Assembly (NCBI GenBank): GCA_018056705.1 | Contig: JAGPFE010000019.1 | Coordinates: forward strand, 1-58,578 | DNA length: 58,578 nucleotides | Reading direction: 5' to 3' | From: Candidatus Hydrogenedentota bacterium | GTDB taxonomy: Bacteria > Hydrogenedentota > Hydrogenedentia > Hydrogenedentales > CAITNO01 | Shown: one piece after another, positions 45,325-57,991 of the stretch | How positions within the stretch are numbered: the stretch's first letter is position 1 | How the letters are laid out: each line of letters opens with the position of its first letter | The notes under the pieces: model-generated | The model's database searches: none | Told to the model about the DNA's origin: nothing | Seen by the model: the letters and a program-made list of their open reading frames with translations, nothing else | Program-made: the position numbers and the translations under genes

Positions 45325-47133
45325 ATGGGGGCTGAGCGGGAATCTCCGCGGGCGGGACACATGGCAACACTGGACCGCGAGATGGCGGCGTACCTGGATA
45401 GCGCCGCGGGACAGATGGATTGGTTCATGGCGGAAGTCGGACAGCAACAATCGGAACGACGCGTGTCCGGTATTGCCATCAGTGACGGGCTCGCTTTCGC
45501 GCGCGCGGAAGTGTTGCAGATTTCGCCCGAAGGCGAAGTCGTGGCCCGGGATATCCGCCCGGAAGAGGCCGACCGGGAACTCAACCGACTGCAGCACGCC
45601 ATCATGCTGGTGGCAGACGACCTGAACAACCTCGCGGAGCGGGTTTCCGCCCGGGTCGGTCCTTCCGCCGCGGCCATTTTTCAGGCGCAACGGGCCATCG
45701 TGCAGGATCCCGCATTGCTTCTCGAAGCGGAACGGCTCATCCGCGAGCAGTTGCTGAATGCCGAGGCTGCCACGTGGCAGGTCCTTCGGGAATACGAGTT
45801 GCGGATGCTGGCCATCGACAACACGGCGTTGCGGGAACGGGCGGCCGACCTGGTCGACGTGCGCCGCAGGCTGCTGGCAATGCTCCGACAGATGGAACGT
45901 GCTCCTGAACCAGTTCCCGAAGTCCCCTCCCCGTCGGCCACGGCTACCCATGCCCAGGTCGATGGACACCCCGTTATCGTGGTGGCCGAGGAACTCCTGC
46001 CGGGCGATACCGTGGCGTTTGAAGCAAACCGGGTGGTCGGTATCCTGACGGAACACGGTGGCCCCGCCTCTCACGCGGCGATTCTCGCCCGGGCGCTGGG
46101 TATCCCCGCGGTTACCGGTATCCCCGGGCTGCTGGACAAAATCCGCCCTGGGGAACCGGTGCTCGTTAACGGCCGGACGGGCGAGGTAATCATCCGGCCC
46201 GAACGGGAGACCCTGGCCCTGTACCCGGGGCTATCCCGGTTCGACCCGCTCAAGGTACAGGTCGTCGAGCCGATTCCGGAGTTCGCTGTCTACGCGAACA
46301 TCAACTCTATCGCCGACATGCCGCTGACCCACCTGGCGAAAGCGGATGGTATCGGCCTGTACCGCACCGAGTTCGAGTTCATCATCCGGGACCGGTTGCT
46401 CAACGAGGAAGAGCAGTACGACCTGTACGTCCGGATCGTCGAAGCGATGAACGGCAAGCCCGTGTGCATCCGGGTGCTGGACCTCGGCGGAGACAAGGCG
46501 GCCCGGTTTCTTAACCTGCCCCAGGAAGAAAACCCTGTCCTCGGTTACCGGGGAGCCCGGTTATTGCTTGGGCATCCTCACCTGCTGGAAACCCAGGCCC
46601 GGGCTATCGCGCGGGCTTCCATGGCGGGACCGGTCCAGGTGCTGTACCCGATGGTGGCCGACCCCCTGCAGTTCTACACGTTGCGGGAACTGTTCCGCCA
46701 GGCCACGGCGGACATCCACGCGGGGCCCATGCAGCATGGGCCGATGTTCGAAGTGCCCTCGGCCTGTATCTCGGCCCGGGATCTGCTGGCCATGGCGGAT
46801 TTCGCGTCCATCGGCACCAACGACCTGATCCAGTATCTCTTCGCGGTAGACCGGAACAATGAACTGGTTGCGGGCGACTATAACCCCAGCCACCCCGCTC
46901 TGTGGGCCATTCTCACCCAGTTATACGCTCTGGCCCGCGAAATGAATAAACCCCTCTCAATCTGCGGTGAACTGGCCTCGAACCGGCAGATGATCCCCAG
47001 GCTGATCGAAATCGGCGCGCGATCGGTAAGCGTGAGCCCCCGGCTGATCGGTCAGGCCCGGCTGGCCGCCCGGGCGGCCCTGCGCGCCAGCGCGAAACCA
47101 GGCACGCGCGCGGCGTCCGGCGTTTCGTCCTGA
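45325..47133 (+). CDS. ptsI: PTS enzyme I (phosphoenolpyruvate-protein phosphotransferase)
   Basis: A 602-residue enzyme I. The phospho-His is H250 in LTEHGGPASHAAILARALG; the PEP-binding barrel has GIGLYRTEFEF, LDLGGDKAARF, the SIGTNDLIQYLFAVDR segment and the catalytic Cys near residue 547 (ICGELASNR). It lacks the GAF domain of PtsP. The N-terminus has ~45 extra residues; an ATG at 45361 is an alternative start. The barrel seems ~12 residues shorter than E. coli EI before the FEVPSA segment. With EIIA proteins at 3236 and 30849 but no sugar-specific EIIB/EIIC, it probably heads a regulatory phospho-relay. HPr must be elsewhere. Confidence 0.92.
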   Translation: MGAERESPRAGHMATLDREMAAYLDSAAGQMDWFMAEVGQQQSERRVSGIAISDGLAFARAEVLQISPEGEVVARDIRPEEADRELNRLQHAIMLVADDLNNLAERVSARVGPSAAAIFQAQRAIVQDPALLLEAERLIREQLLNAEAATWQVLREYELRMLAIDNTALRERAADLVDVRRRLLAMLRQMERAPEPVPEVPSPSATATHAQVDGHPVIVVAEELLPGDTVAFEANRVVGILTEHGGPASHAAILARALGIPAVTGIPGLLDKIRPGEPVLVNGRTGEVIIRPERETLALYPGLSRFDPLKVQVVEPIPEFAVYANINSIADMPLTHLAKADGIGLYRTEFEFIIRDRLLNEEEQYDLYVRIVEAMNGKPVCIRVLDLGGDKAARFLNLPQEENPVLGYRGARLLLGHPHLLETQARAIARASMAGPVQVLYPMVADPLQFYTLRELFRQATADIHAGPMQHGPMFEVPSACISARDLLAMADFASIGTNDLIQYLFAVDRNNELVAGDYNPSHPALWAILTQLYALAREMNKPLSICGELASNRQMIPRLIEIGARSVSVSPRLIGQARLAARAALRASAKPGTRAASGVSS

Positions 47134-47139
47134 ATCCGC

Positions 47140-48534
47140 TCAGTCTGGATCGGCTGAAGCCATCCGAGCGCGGGCCCATTCCCGCAGAACCCGGACCGGC
47201 GGCTTCAGCGAGGGAGGGCTGACTTCGACGGGCCACGGCCACACGTAACGGGGACGCGCCCACGCCGGCAAGCGCCCGCCGATGTGTTTCCCTACCGTCT
47301 CCAGTGAGGGCAACGTGAACCCATCAGCCATGGCCAGCATGGCCACGGGAACTTCTCCGTAAGTCGCGTCCGGTACGCCCACCACGCAGGCCGCCAGCAC
47401 GCCGGGCATATCCATCAACGCGACCGCGAGCCACTCGGGCCGGATCTTCTCTCCGCCGGAGATAATCACCGTGTCCGCGCGGCCCAGCACGTGAAGGCGT
47501 CCCTGTTCATCCAGCCTGCCGGAGTCACCCGTGCGGTACCAGCCCCCTGGATCCAGTTCCGGCGATCGCACGCGCCCCTTTTCCAACCACCCCCTGAAAA
47601 GCGCGGGCCCCCGGACCCGTATCCGGTCCGTTTCATCCACTGACAGGCACCCGGCATACAGGGGAACCGCGCCTTTCGCCGCGGGATTTTCTCCGGGAGG
47701 AGTCATGGCCACCATGGCGGCGGTCTCGGTCATCCCGTAACTGTTCACCACGGGAATCCCCTCCTGCCAGGCCCGATCCAGTAAAGCGTCCGAGACTGGC
47801 CCGCCTCCCAGCAGGACACACCGGGCCCTTCGCAGGGACGCGGTCATGCCGGCATCTTCCAGGACCTGTTTCAACTGGGCGGCCACCAGCGAAATGTGCG
47901 TGAACACGCCACTCCGCAGCAGGTCGCGCCATCCCTCCCCCGGCCCGGGCAGGCGGACTGTAGCACCGGCGACCAAGGCGCGAACAAGGGCCATCAGCCC
48001 CGAAACATGATGCGGCGGCAGGGTCAGCGGAATCACTGATCCCTCCTCCAGCCCAAGGCGGGCACATCCCGCCCGGGCAGCGAAGGTCAGGGTGTTCAGG
48101 TCGTGAACCACAGCCCGGGGTTGTGATTCCGTGCCAGAGGTATATACCGCCACGGCCGGTCCCGTCATTTCCCCCGCCACCTCGAGCCAGTCAATCCCTT
48201 CCGCCTCAGCACCCGACGAAACCACCGACATCACGCCCGTATTTTGAACCAGTTCCGCTTCCCACCCTGGCGGGTATCGTGGATCCAACACCACCACACC
48301 CGCCCCGCATTGCCACAGGGCCAGCAGTTCCACCACCGTTTCAAGGGTTGGCGAAACCCGCGCGCCGATCCATCGTCCGGGCCGGGCACCCAGGGCCCCG
48401 AACCGAACCGCCCGGGCCGCGACCATGGCATCCAGGTCCGCTCCCGTGAAACCGCCGGCGTCCGCGATCAGCAGCGGCGTATCCCGGAAGCGATCCCGAA
48501 TCATCGTGAACAGGGCGTGATCCCCGGCAAACAT
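47140..48534 (-). CDS. menE: o-Succinylbenzoate-CoA ligase
   Basis: A 464-residue acyl-adenylating enzyme. The P-loop is YTSGTESQPRAV (131-142), the A5-type motif is NSYGMTETAAMVA, and the hinge/A8 region is GWYRTGDSGRLDEQGRLHVLGRADTVIISGGEKI. The C-terminal catalytic Lys is in SPPSLKPPVRV. It makes o-succinylbenzoyl-CoA, the substrate of MenB. It is the last gene of the menB-A-C-E run, 15 bases after menC, and ends 6 bases from the convergent ptsI stop. General acyl-CoA synthetases look alike; the operon makes MenE the best call. Confidence 0.9.
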   Translation of the reverse strand: MFAGDHALFTMIRDRFRDTPLLIADAGGFTGADLDAMVAARAVRFGALGARPGRWIGARVSPTLETVVELLALWQCGAGVVVLDPRYPPGWEAELVQNTGVMSVVSSGAEAEGIDWLEVAGEMTGPAVAVYTSGTESQPRAVVHDLNTLTFAARAGCARLGLEEGSVIPLTLPPHHVSGLMALVRALVAGATVRLPGPGEGWRDLLRSGVFTHISLVAAQLKQVLEDAGMTASLRRARCVLLGGGPVSDALLDRAWQEGIPVVNSYGMTETAAMVAMTPPGENPAAKGAVPLYAGCLSVDETDRIRVRGPALFRGWLEKGRVRSPELDPGGWYRTGDSGRLDEQGRLHVLGRADTVIISGGEKIRPEWLAVALMDMPGVLAACVVGVPDATYGEVPVAMLAMADGFTLPSLETVGKHIGGRLPAWARPRYVWPWPVEVSPPSLKPPVRVLREWARARMASADPD

Positions 48535-48549
48535 GGTCCTTCCTCGTGT

Positions 48550-49605
48550 TTACCCGTCGTAACGCAATGTCAACCGGCCTGTCATAACGCGCTGAGATGC
48601 CCAGAGCAAGTCTCGAAGTTCCACCCACGGTTGATCCACGATCGGTAACCGGCTCTTCAGCACGTCTTCCGAGAGCCACCGGTAAGACCCAAGGCCCACG
48701 CCGCGCGCCAGGTTACCCTCCAGGGACAGTACCGCCAGGGCGGCAACCCCCACGCCGGATTCACACGCGGAGCTCACGGTCACCGACCAGTCTCGCTCCG
48801 CCATGCGCTGACGGATAGACCAGGAGACAAACGGTTTCCATACGCCCCATCGCAACGGGCCTTTCCATCCCGTCTCCCGGGGAATTCCGTGCCGCAGGCA
48901 GGTCCAGGTATCCAGGGCCAGCGGCACCGGCCGGGGAAATTCTTCCCCTGCCTGGTTTCCAGAAAAGGGATCTTCCAGGTACATTACCGGGGCCATACCT
49001 GGTTCCGGCAACAGGGCGCGGCAGGCCAGAAATTCAACGGCCTCCCGAGGCCATGACGCGTTGACGTCTACCCGTACCTGGCACCGGGGTCCCAGGATCA
49101 CCCGGATCGCGCGGATAGCCTCCACGGCCGTGTCGGGGTCCACTTCCCGGACTTTCACCTTCACGTAACGGTACCCTGCCCTGGCCATCCGTTCCACCCT
49201 GCCGCGGATATCCTGCTCCCGATCGTCGGCCAGTTCCAGCAGGGCCGTCAGCCAGACCCTCCGGCGGAAACCCCGGCCATAGGCCCGCTTCGCCATCATC
49301 CCAAGCAGCCAAGTGCCCGACAGGGTCCCCAGTACCGGCTCGGGACAGGCCGCTTCCAGCAGAGACGTCCGTATCCGGCTAAGGGGTAATTCCCGCGCCC
49401 AGTTTTCCGCCCAGACCGCTCCCCACCAGGCGAGGTCTTCCACCTGTGGTCCGTCGAAGACGGAAACCGGACCGATTTCCAGCCACCATAACCCCGACCC
49501 ATCCCGAACGGACACCATGACCCCATTTCGTCGATCGGCCTGCTCCTCTCCAAAGATCCGGCAACGATCGAGAGGCAAATCATATGTCCAAACCCCCCAC
49601 TTCAT
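48550..49605 (-). CDS. menC: o-Succinylbenzoate synthase
   Basis: A 351-residue enolase-superfamily enzyme. The K-x-K pair is K149/K151 (YVKVKV), metal ligands are D180 (VRVDVNASW), E211 (YLEDPF) and D232 (LALDTW), and the opposite Lys is K257 (VWKPF). It dehydrates SHCHC to o-succinylbenzoate. The ATG at 49605 overlaps the menA stop (ATGA), so the frame reaching 49863 is not used. Overall similarity is low, as is usual for MenC, so context supports the call strongly. Confidence 0.85.
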   Translation of the reverse strand: MKWGVWTYDLPLDRCRIFGEEQADRRNGVMVSVRDGSGLWWLEIGPVSVFDGPQVEDLAWWGAVWAENWARELPLSRIRTSLLEAACPEPVLGTLSGTWLLGMMAKRAYGRGFRRRVWLTALLELADDREQDIRGRVERMARAGYRYVKVKVREVDPDTAVEAIRAIRVILGPRCQVRVDVNASWPREAVEFLACRALLPEPGMAPVMYLEDPFSGNQAGEEFPRPVPLALDTWTCLRHGIPRETGWKGPLRWGVWKPFVSWSIRQRMAERDWSVTVSSACESGVGVAALAVLSLEGNLARGVGLGSYRWLSEDVLKSRLPIVDQPWVELRDLLWASQRVMTGRLTLRYDG

Positions 49606-50564
49606 GACCGCGCGAAAACCCGAAACCAGGTGATCCAGGCCACAGAAAAGACCAGGCTGTAGGCGAAGATCAACTGTCCCGTCCGCGCGAGGCTTTGATT
49701 CAACGCCCTGCCGGAATCGCGTTTCACCTTCCGGATCAGCATCACGGCGGGAGGCATCAGCAGTATGGTTACCACTCCCAGCAATCCCGTGGCAGCTGCC
49801 AGAGACAAGCCAGCCAGCCTTGCGCTGCACCACGGAGGCAAGATCATCGCCGCTCCCACGCATCCCGTGAAAAGCCGGATGGCAAACGTTTCACCCAATC
49901 GAACCGCCAGGGTACGTTTTCCCGCGACTCGGTCTTGGGGCAGGTCCCGGATGTTGTTGACGGTCAGCAGGGCCACGCTCAGCAGTCCGGGGCCGCATCC
50001 GGCTACAAGGGCAGCGGGAGACCATGATCCCGCCTGGACGCAATACGTCCCCGCGACGGCTACCGGCCCGAAAAACACGAACACAAAGGGTTCGGCCAAG
50101 CCGTAATAGCCGAGGGGAAAGGGCCCCGCCGTGTACCATACCGCGGACAGGATGGCCAGTATTCCCAGAAGCAGCAGCGTCCATCCACCCCGGTACACCA
50201 GGTACAGCCCGATCAGAAAGGCCAAGCCAAGTACCAGCCCCGCTGCCTGGCGCATCTTCCGTGGACTTACCCACCCCGACTGGACAGCCCGTGGTGGTCC
50301 GAGCCGGTCCGCCGTGTCGCTGCCGCGCGTGCCATCGCTATAGTCATTGACGTAATTGGCGCCGATCTGCAGAAGCAGCGCGCAGGCAAGGGTAGCCATG
50401 GCGGAAAGCGCGTGAAAAAATCCATCCGTGCCTGCCATCGCCAGCCCCATGATCACGGGACCCGCCGCGGCGAACAGCGTGCGGGGACGGGCGGCGAATA
50501 TCCAGACCCACGCGCCCCGGGGCACGTTTCCAGGCACGTGAAGTTCCGGCACGACGGGGGTCAT
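49602..50564 (-). CDS. menA: 1,4-Dihydroxy-2-naphthoate polyprenyltransferase
   Basis: A 320-residue UbiA-family membrane protein with about nine helices. The first prenyl-diphosphate motif is [19 protein letters not shown] (N70-D77 core) and the second is [22 protein letters not shown]. It attaches the polyprenyl tail to dihydroxynaphthoate. Its ends overlap menB and menC by 4 bases each, so translation is coupled through the operon. Confidence 0.95.
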   Translation of the reverse strand: MTPVVPELHVPGNVPRGAWVWIFAARPRTLFAAAGPVIMGLAMAGTDGFFHALSAMATLACALLLQIGANYVNDYSDGTRGSDTADRLGPPRAVQSGWVSPRKMRQAAGLVLGLAFLIGLYLVYRGGWTLLLLGILAILSAVWYTAGPFPLGYYGLAEPFVFVFFGPVAVAGTYCVQAGSWSPAALVAGCGPGLLSVALLTVNNIRDLPQDRVAGKRTLAVRLGETFAIRLFTGCVGAAMILPPWCSARLAGLSLAAATGLLGVVTILLMPPAVMLIRKVKRDSGRALNQSLARTGQLIFAYSLVFSVAWITWFRVFARS

Positions 50565-51382
50565 GGTTTCCTTGGAAACCTGGAAAAATCCGGTTTCCGT
50601 TTTTCGAGAAAGGCGTTACGTCCTTCCTGGCCTTCCTCGCTCATGTAGAACAGGCTGGTGGCGTTACCGGCCAGTTCCATCAGCCCGGCCTGGCCGTCTT
50701 CGTCGGCGTTCATGGCGGCCTTGATGCATCGCAGGGCCGTCGGCGACAGGGCCAGGATTTCCCGGCACCACTGGACCGTTTCCTCTTCGAGCCTTTCGAG
50801 GGGAACCACCGTGTTCACCAGTCCCATTTCCAGGGCCTGCCGCGCGTTGTACTGTCGACAGAGAAACCAGATTTCACGGGCCTTTTTCTGCCCGACAATC
50901 CGGGCGAGATGGGCCGAGCCATATCCCGCGTCGAAGGATCCCACCCGCGGCCCGGTCTGGCCGAAAACGGCGTTATCCGCGGCGATGGTCAGGTCGCACA
51001 CCATGGCCAGGATATTGCCGCCCCCAATGGCATATCCCGCCACCATGGCGATCACGGGCTTGGGCAGCGAGCGGATGGCCCGATGGAGATCCAGAACGTT
51101 AAGCCTTTCCGCCCCCTTTTCCACGTCCCGGTAACCCGTGTCACCCCGCACGGCCTGATCACCCCCGGAACAGAACGCCAGGGGGCCCATCCCGGTCAGG
51201 ATCACCACGCCGATCTCCGGATCGAACCGGGCGTCCCGAAACGCGTCCAGCATTTCATCCACCGTCCGGGGCGTGAAGGCGTTCCGGCGATGGGGCCTGT
51301 TGATCGTGATCTTCGCGATTCCTTCCGCCTTGTGATAGAGAATCTCCTGGTAAGTTCCGGCTTCCTGCCATAAGATGGACAT
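50561..51382 (-). CDS. menB: 1,4-Dihydroxy-2-naphthoyl-CoA synthase
   Basis: A 273-residue crotonase-fold enzyme that closes the naphthoate ring. Family landmarks: [18 protein letters not shown] (~residues 27-44), oxyanion-hole region [15 protein letters not shown] with [11 protein letters not shown], and the late [21 protein letters not shown]. The GGD-Q-x-VRG pattern is specific to MenB against other crotonases. ATG at 51382 is preceded by GGGAG at 7 bases; a GTG one codon earlier is possible. It is the first of menB-A-C-E. A TATAAT at 51417-51412 on this strand may be its -10, though no good -35 is seen. Confidence 0.95.
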   Translation of the reverse strand: MSILWQEAGTYQEILYHKAEGIAKITINRPHRRNAFTPRTVDEMLDAFRDARFDPEIGVVILTGMGPLAFCSGGDQAVRGDTGYRDVEKGAERLNVLDLHRAIRSLPKPVIAMVAGYAIGGGNILAMVCDLTIAADNAVFGQTGPRVGSFDAGYGSAHLARIVGQKKAREIWFLCRQYNARQALEMGLVNTVVPLERLEEETVQWCREILALSPTALRCIKAAMNADEDGQAGLMELAGNATSLFYMSEEGQEGRNAFLEKRKPDFSRFPRKP

Positions 51383-51413
51383 CACCTGTCTCCCTGGTCT
51401 TGCTCTGGCTCAT

Positions 51414-51453
51414 TATAAAGAAAACCTTCCCTCCCACGGGGAGAGAGAAGGTT
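51414..51453 (-). terminator. Intrinsic terminator of the PFOR/DHOD-like operon
   Basis: On the minus strand AACCTTC and GAAGGTT arms (51453-51447 and 51429-51423), with an inner CTCCC/GGGAG pairing, are followed by TTTTCTTTAT. It lies 21 bases past the stop of the dihydroorotate-dehydrogenase-like gene and just before menB. Confidence 0.85.
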
Positions 51454-51474
51454 CATGGATTCGTGATTCGGCAC

Positions 51475-52488
51475 TCAGACGAGAGGGCGGGGCGGTTCCG
51501 GAATGTAGTTCGTGAGAATCTTCATGTAGTTGGCCCGTTCGAACGCGGCCGGTTCGGCGCATTTCGCCTGGCTCAGGACGCCGCGCATCTGGCTGATGGA
51601 CGTGTATTCTTTTTCTTCCATCCATGCCTTGACGCCTTCCAGTATACGACCGACATGGTCAATTCCATGCCGCAGAACGGCCGAGGTGGTCATGGCCACG
51701 TTCGCGCCGGCCATCATGGCCTTGATGACATCCTGGGCGGTGTGCACGCCCCCGGTAATCGCCATGTCCGCCTTGATTTTGCCAAACAGAATGGCGACCC
51801 ACCGCAGGCGCAGCCGCAACTCCAGCGAGGAACTCAGGTGAAGGTCGGGTTTAACCTCGAGTTGCTCGATATCCAGGTCCGGCTGGTAAAACCGGTTGAA
51901 CATGACCAGGGCATCCGCCCCCGCCGTTTGCAGTTGCCGGGCCATGCTGGCCATGGCACTGAAATACGGACCAATCTTGACTGCCAGCGGAATGGTAATC
52001 GCTTCGCGGACTGCTTTCACGAGGTCCAGGTACATCTGCTCCACCTGCTGCCCAGTCATGTCCGGATTGGTGGCCAGGTAATACACGTTCAGTTCCAGCG
52101 CGTCCGCGCCGGCTTCCTGGATCTGCCGGGCGTAATCTACCCATCCGCCTTTGGACACGCCGTTCAGGCTGGCAATAATGGGAATGTCCACCGCTTCCTT
52201 GGCCAGGCGGATATGCCCGAGGTAGCCATCTGGCCCCATCTTGTAATCTTCCATGTCGGGAAAGTAGGTCAAGGCCTCGGCAAAGGAATATTCGCCCTGT
52301 TGCAGGTTGGCGTTGAGCTCGTGACTCAACAGGGCAATCTGCTCCTCGAACAGCGAATGCAGAACCACGGCCCCCGCTCCCGCATCCTCCGCCTTGCGGA
52401 TGTTGTCCAGTTTTTCAGTAATGGGCGCGGGCGACACCACTACCGGGCTCTTAAGTGTCATGCCGAGATACGTTGTTGTCAAATCCAT
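51475..52488 (-). CDS. Dihydroorotate-dehydrogenase-like flavoprotein
   Basis: A 337-residue FMN TIM-barrel protein of the DHOD class 1 superfamily: [21 protein letters not shown] at the start, [28 protein letters not shown] in the middle, and the phosphate-binding [19 protein letters not shown]. It lacks a clear catalytic Cys/Ser loop of pyrimidine DHODs and belongs to the DHOD-like group often found beside pyruvate:ferredoxin oxidoreductase, as here (47 bases downstream). It may reduce an unknown substrate with ferredoxin-derived electrons, or support PFOR. No pyr genes are near. Confidence 0.82.
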   Translation of the reverse strand: MDLTTTYLGMTLKSPVVVSPAPITEKLDNIRKAEDAGAGAVVLHSLFEEQIALLSHELNANLQQGEYSFAEALTYFPDMEDYKMGPDGYLGHIRLAKEAVDIPIIASLNGVSKGGWVDYARQIQEAGADALELNVYYLATNPDMTGQQVEQMYLDLVKAVREAITIPLAVKIGPYFSAMASMARQLQTAGADALVMFNRFYQPDLDIEQLEVKPDLHLSSSLELRLRLRWVAILFGKIKADMAITGGVHTAQDVIKAMMAGANVAMTTSAVLRHGIDHVGRILEGVKAWMEEKEYTSISQMRGVLSQAKCAEPAAFERANYMKILTNYIPEPPRPLV

Positions 52489-52535
52489 GGTAAGTTCCTC
52501 CTGCCGTTACCCACGGCGTGGCGGTTGTTTGCTGA

Positions 52536-56126
<3,591 letters not shown>

Positions 56127-56263
56127 GTTGCTGATTCTCCACGTTGATCCGTGGTAACAGCGCAAAACAGGCAATTCCACGGATTTAGAGTGTTTCGCGG
56201 TCCGGACCCTACCGTTTCAGGACGGAACTGAGAAATCCCGGACGCCTGATCTCAGTCAGGGTC

Positions 56264-56293
56264 ATTATCATCCCCGGCCTCGGGAAGAATCAA
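56264..56293 (-). promoter_or_regulatory. Candidate promoter of the PFOR operon
   Basis: On the minus strand TTGATT (56293-56288) and GATAAT (56269-56264) are 18 bases apart. The leader would be ~130 bases and includes a short CCTGA/TCAGG dyad (~56255). Confidence 0.4.
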
Positions 56294-56352
56294 GCAGCAC
56301 AGAAAACCGGGGTTAAGGCATGAAAAACAAATGATAGATATGCTTAAGCGCT

Positions 56353-57837
56353 TCAGCGCGACGCCGAATCGCTAAACACTTTCCCGCAGTCCACCCCGGA
56401 ATCCACCGTGATCTGGATACGCCCCACCAGGGGAAGAATCCTGCTCTGTTGCAACAGGTCGCCTTCCACCAGTTTCACGTGCGTGGCGTCCGCCGGAACC
56501 TGGTTAAAGGTAGGATCCACGGCCACCCACTCCCCCACCCAGACCTCCACCCACTGGTGAAAATAAAATCCCGCGTCCCTGCCGGGAATGTATATCAATC
56601 CCGCGTTCTCCCGGGCGGGAATGCCCGCGGCCCGGGCCAGCGCGGTCATCAGCACGCTGTGCTCCGTGCAGTCCCCTTCCATGTGTTCCAGCACTTCCAG
56701 CGCGTTGGACATCCGGGCGGAATAGGTCGTGCGCATGTTTTCGTACACCCACCGGCAAAGAATCCGGGCAACCACCAGGCTGTCACGTTCATTACCTTTC
56801 AGCGCGCGCGCCTTTTCACGAATAGCCGGAAGGTCGGACTGCGCGAACGCGGACGGCTGGAGCCATGGGGAAACGTCATCGGGCACGCGTTCCAGCGGCA
56901 GGCCTGGCGGATTGAGGCGATCCAGGTCCGCAATCCGGCCCACGAAAGCGAACCGGTTCTCTCCGATCCGGCTGATCCGTTGACGATTATCATTGAACAG
57001 CACGCCGTCCGAGAGAGGGCCGATCAGGGTTAAACCCACACAGGAACGGGTCCTCGGATTTTCAATGGCCCGGTCAACCCGGGCGGCATTGGCCATGATG
57101 ACGTCGTGCTGGTAGGAGACGTCCTTGGCCATGGCTTCCGGTTCCAGGCGCAGGGTCATGTTACCGGACAGGGTCTCCTCCAGGATCAGGCCACTGGCCG
57201 ATACCCGGGCCGTGCTGTCCATCTCCATCACGTCAATACGGTTCCGGATGGTATACACCCGGGTGGGCACGCCATCCATGAGCCGCTCTTCGATCGCCGT
57301 AACCTGGGCCTGGCCGCTCAATTCCCGTTCGTACAGCGGTTCGAATACCCGGAACGCCCGAACGTTGCCGATGTCCGGGGCGGATAGTACCCACAGCGAC
57401 TGCCTGAGGCCGTCCCATACCGTCTCGGCAGGAAGCGGAAATTCCTTCTCCCTCCGATTATTACCGATGACGGAGACCACCCGCAGGACGTCCCCGGTGG
57501 CCTCGGCGGTAAACTCCGATTTCTGCGAAGGATCGGTAATGGAGGCATGAATCCGGGACAACCGGCCGGTCGACATGTCGTAGGTCCGTTCCGTGAACAG
57601 GCGCATGTTCTGCTTGACCCCAGACATGGTCACCAGGAAAAGCGCGTCTTCGGTGAGCACGATCGCCTGTTGATCATCGCGTACTTGTAGCCGGTTGACG
57701 GAATATCCTACCTTGCCGCCGTTCATGTAGACGCCATACCAATTGTCTCCCTGAATCTGGCGGATCAGGTCCAGGGGCACGTCTTCCGGAGCGGTCAACA
57801 GGAACAAGCCTCCGAGCATGAGCAGTACATTCACCAC
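56353..57837 (-). CDS. Transglutaminase-like (TGc) domain protein, probably exported
   Basis: A 494-residue protein with a short hydrophobic N-terminus (VLLMLGGLFLLTAP), a long beta-rich region (~30-320) and a C-terminal transglutaminase-like domain. The catalytic triad is C390 (EGDCTEHSVL), H427 (YFHQWVEVWVG) and D441 (AVDPTFNQ). Bacterial members are cysteine peptidases or peptide-bond-modifying enzymes of the envelope. The start is a GTG at 57837 with only a distant GAAGGAAA; a slightly later start is possible. It stands alone, divergent from the GT9 gene. Confidence 0.85.
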   Translation of the reverse strand: MVNVLLMLGGLFLLTAPEDVPLDLIRQIQGDNWYGVYMNGGKVGYSVNRLQVRDDQQAIVLTEDALFLVTMSGVKQNMRLFTERTYDMSTGRLSRIHASITDPSQKSEFTAEATGDVLRVVSVIGNNRREKEFPLPAETVWDGLRQSLWVLSAPDIGNVRAFRVFEPLYERELSGQAQVTAIEERLMDGVPTRVYTIRNRIDVMEMDSTARVSASGLILEETLSGNMTLRLEPEAMAKDVSYQHDVIMANAARVDRAIENPRTRSCVGLTLIGPLSDGVLFNDNRQRISRIGENRFAFVGRIADLDRLNPPGLPLERVPDDVSPWLQPSAFAQSDLPAIREKARALKGNERDSLVVARILCRWVYENMRTTYSARMSNALEVLEHMEGDCTEHSVLMTALARAAGIPARENAGLIYIPGRDAGFYFHQWVEVWVGEWVAVDPTFNQVPADATHVKLVEGDLLQQSRILPLVGRIQITVDSGVDCGKVFSDSASR

Positions 57838-57991
57838 GCGGTTGAATTTCCTTCACGTCTATTGCGCGGGGTATTGTAACAGAGCCCGGCCCGCCAGGCA
57901 CTGACATCTCCCAAAACGGCGCGCGTCCGCGATCCGAATACGGGCAGCATCGTTGTTACCGGTACAATGTATCCGTACATTCCAACCCGGC

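Noticed and set aside
48550..49863. menC start at the far upstream frame end
   Set aside because: The extra 86 codons overlap menA; the ATG at 49605 gives the ATGA junction and the expected protein length.
50565..50580. GGTTTCC/GGAAACC dyad at the menB 3' end as a terminator
   Set aside because: It lies inside the coding region at the menB/menA overlap with no T-run; transcription must continue into menA.
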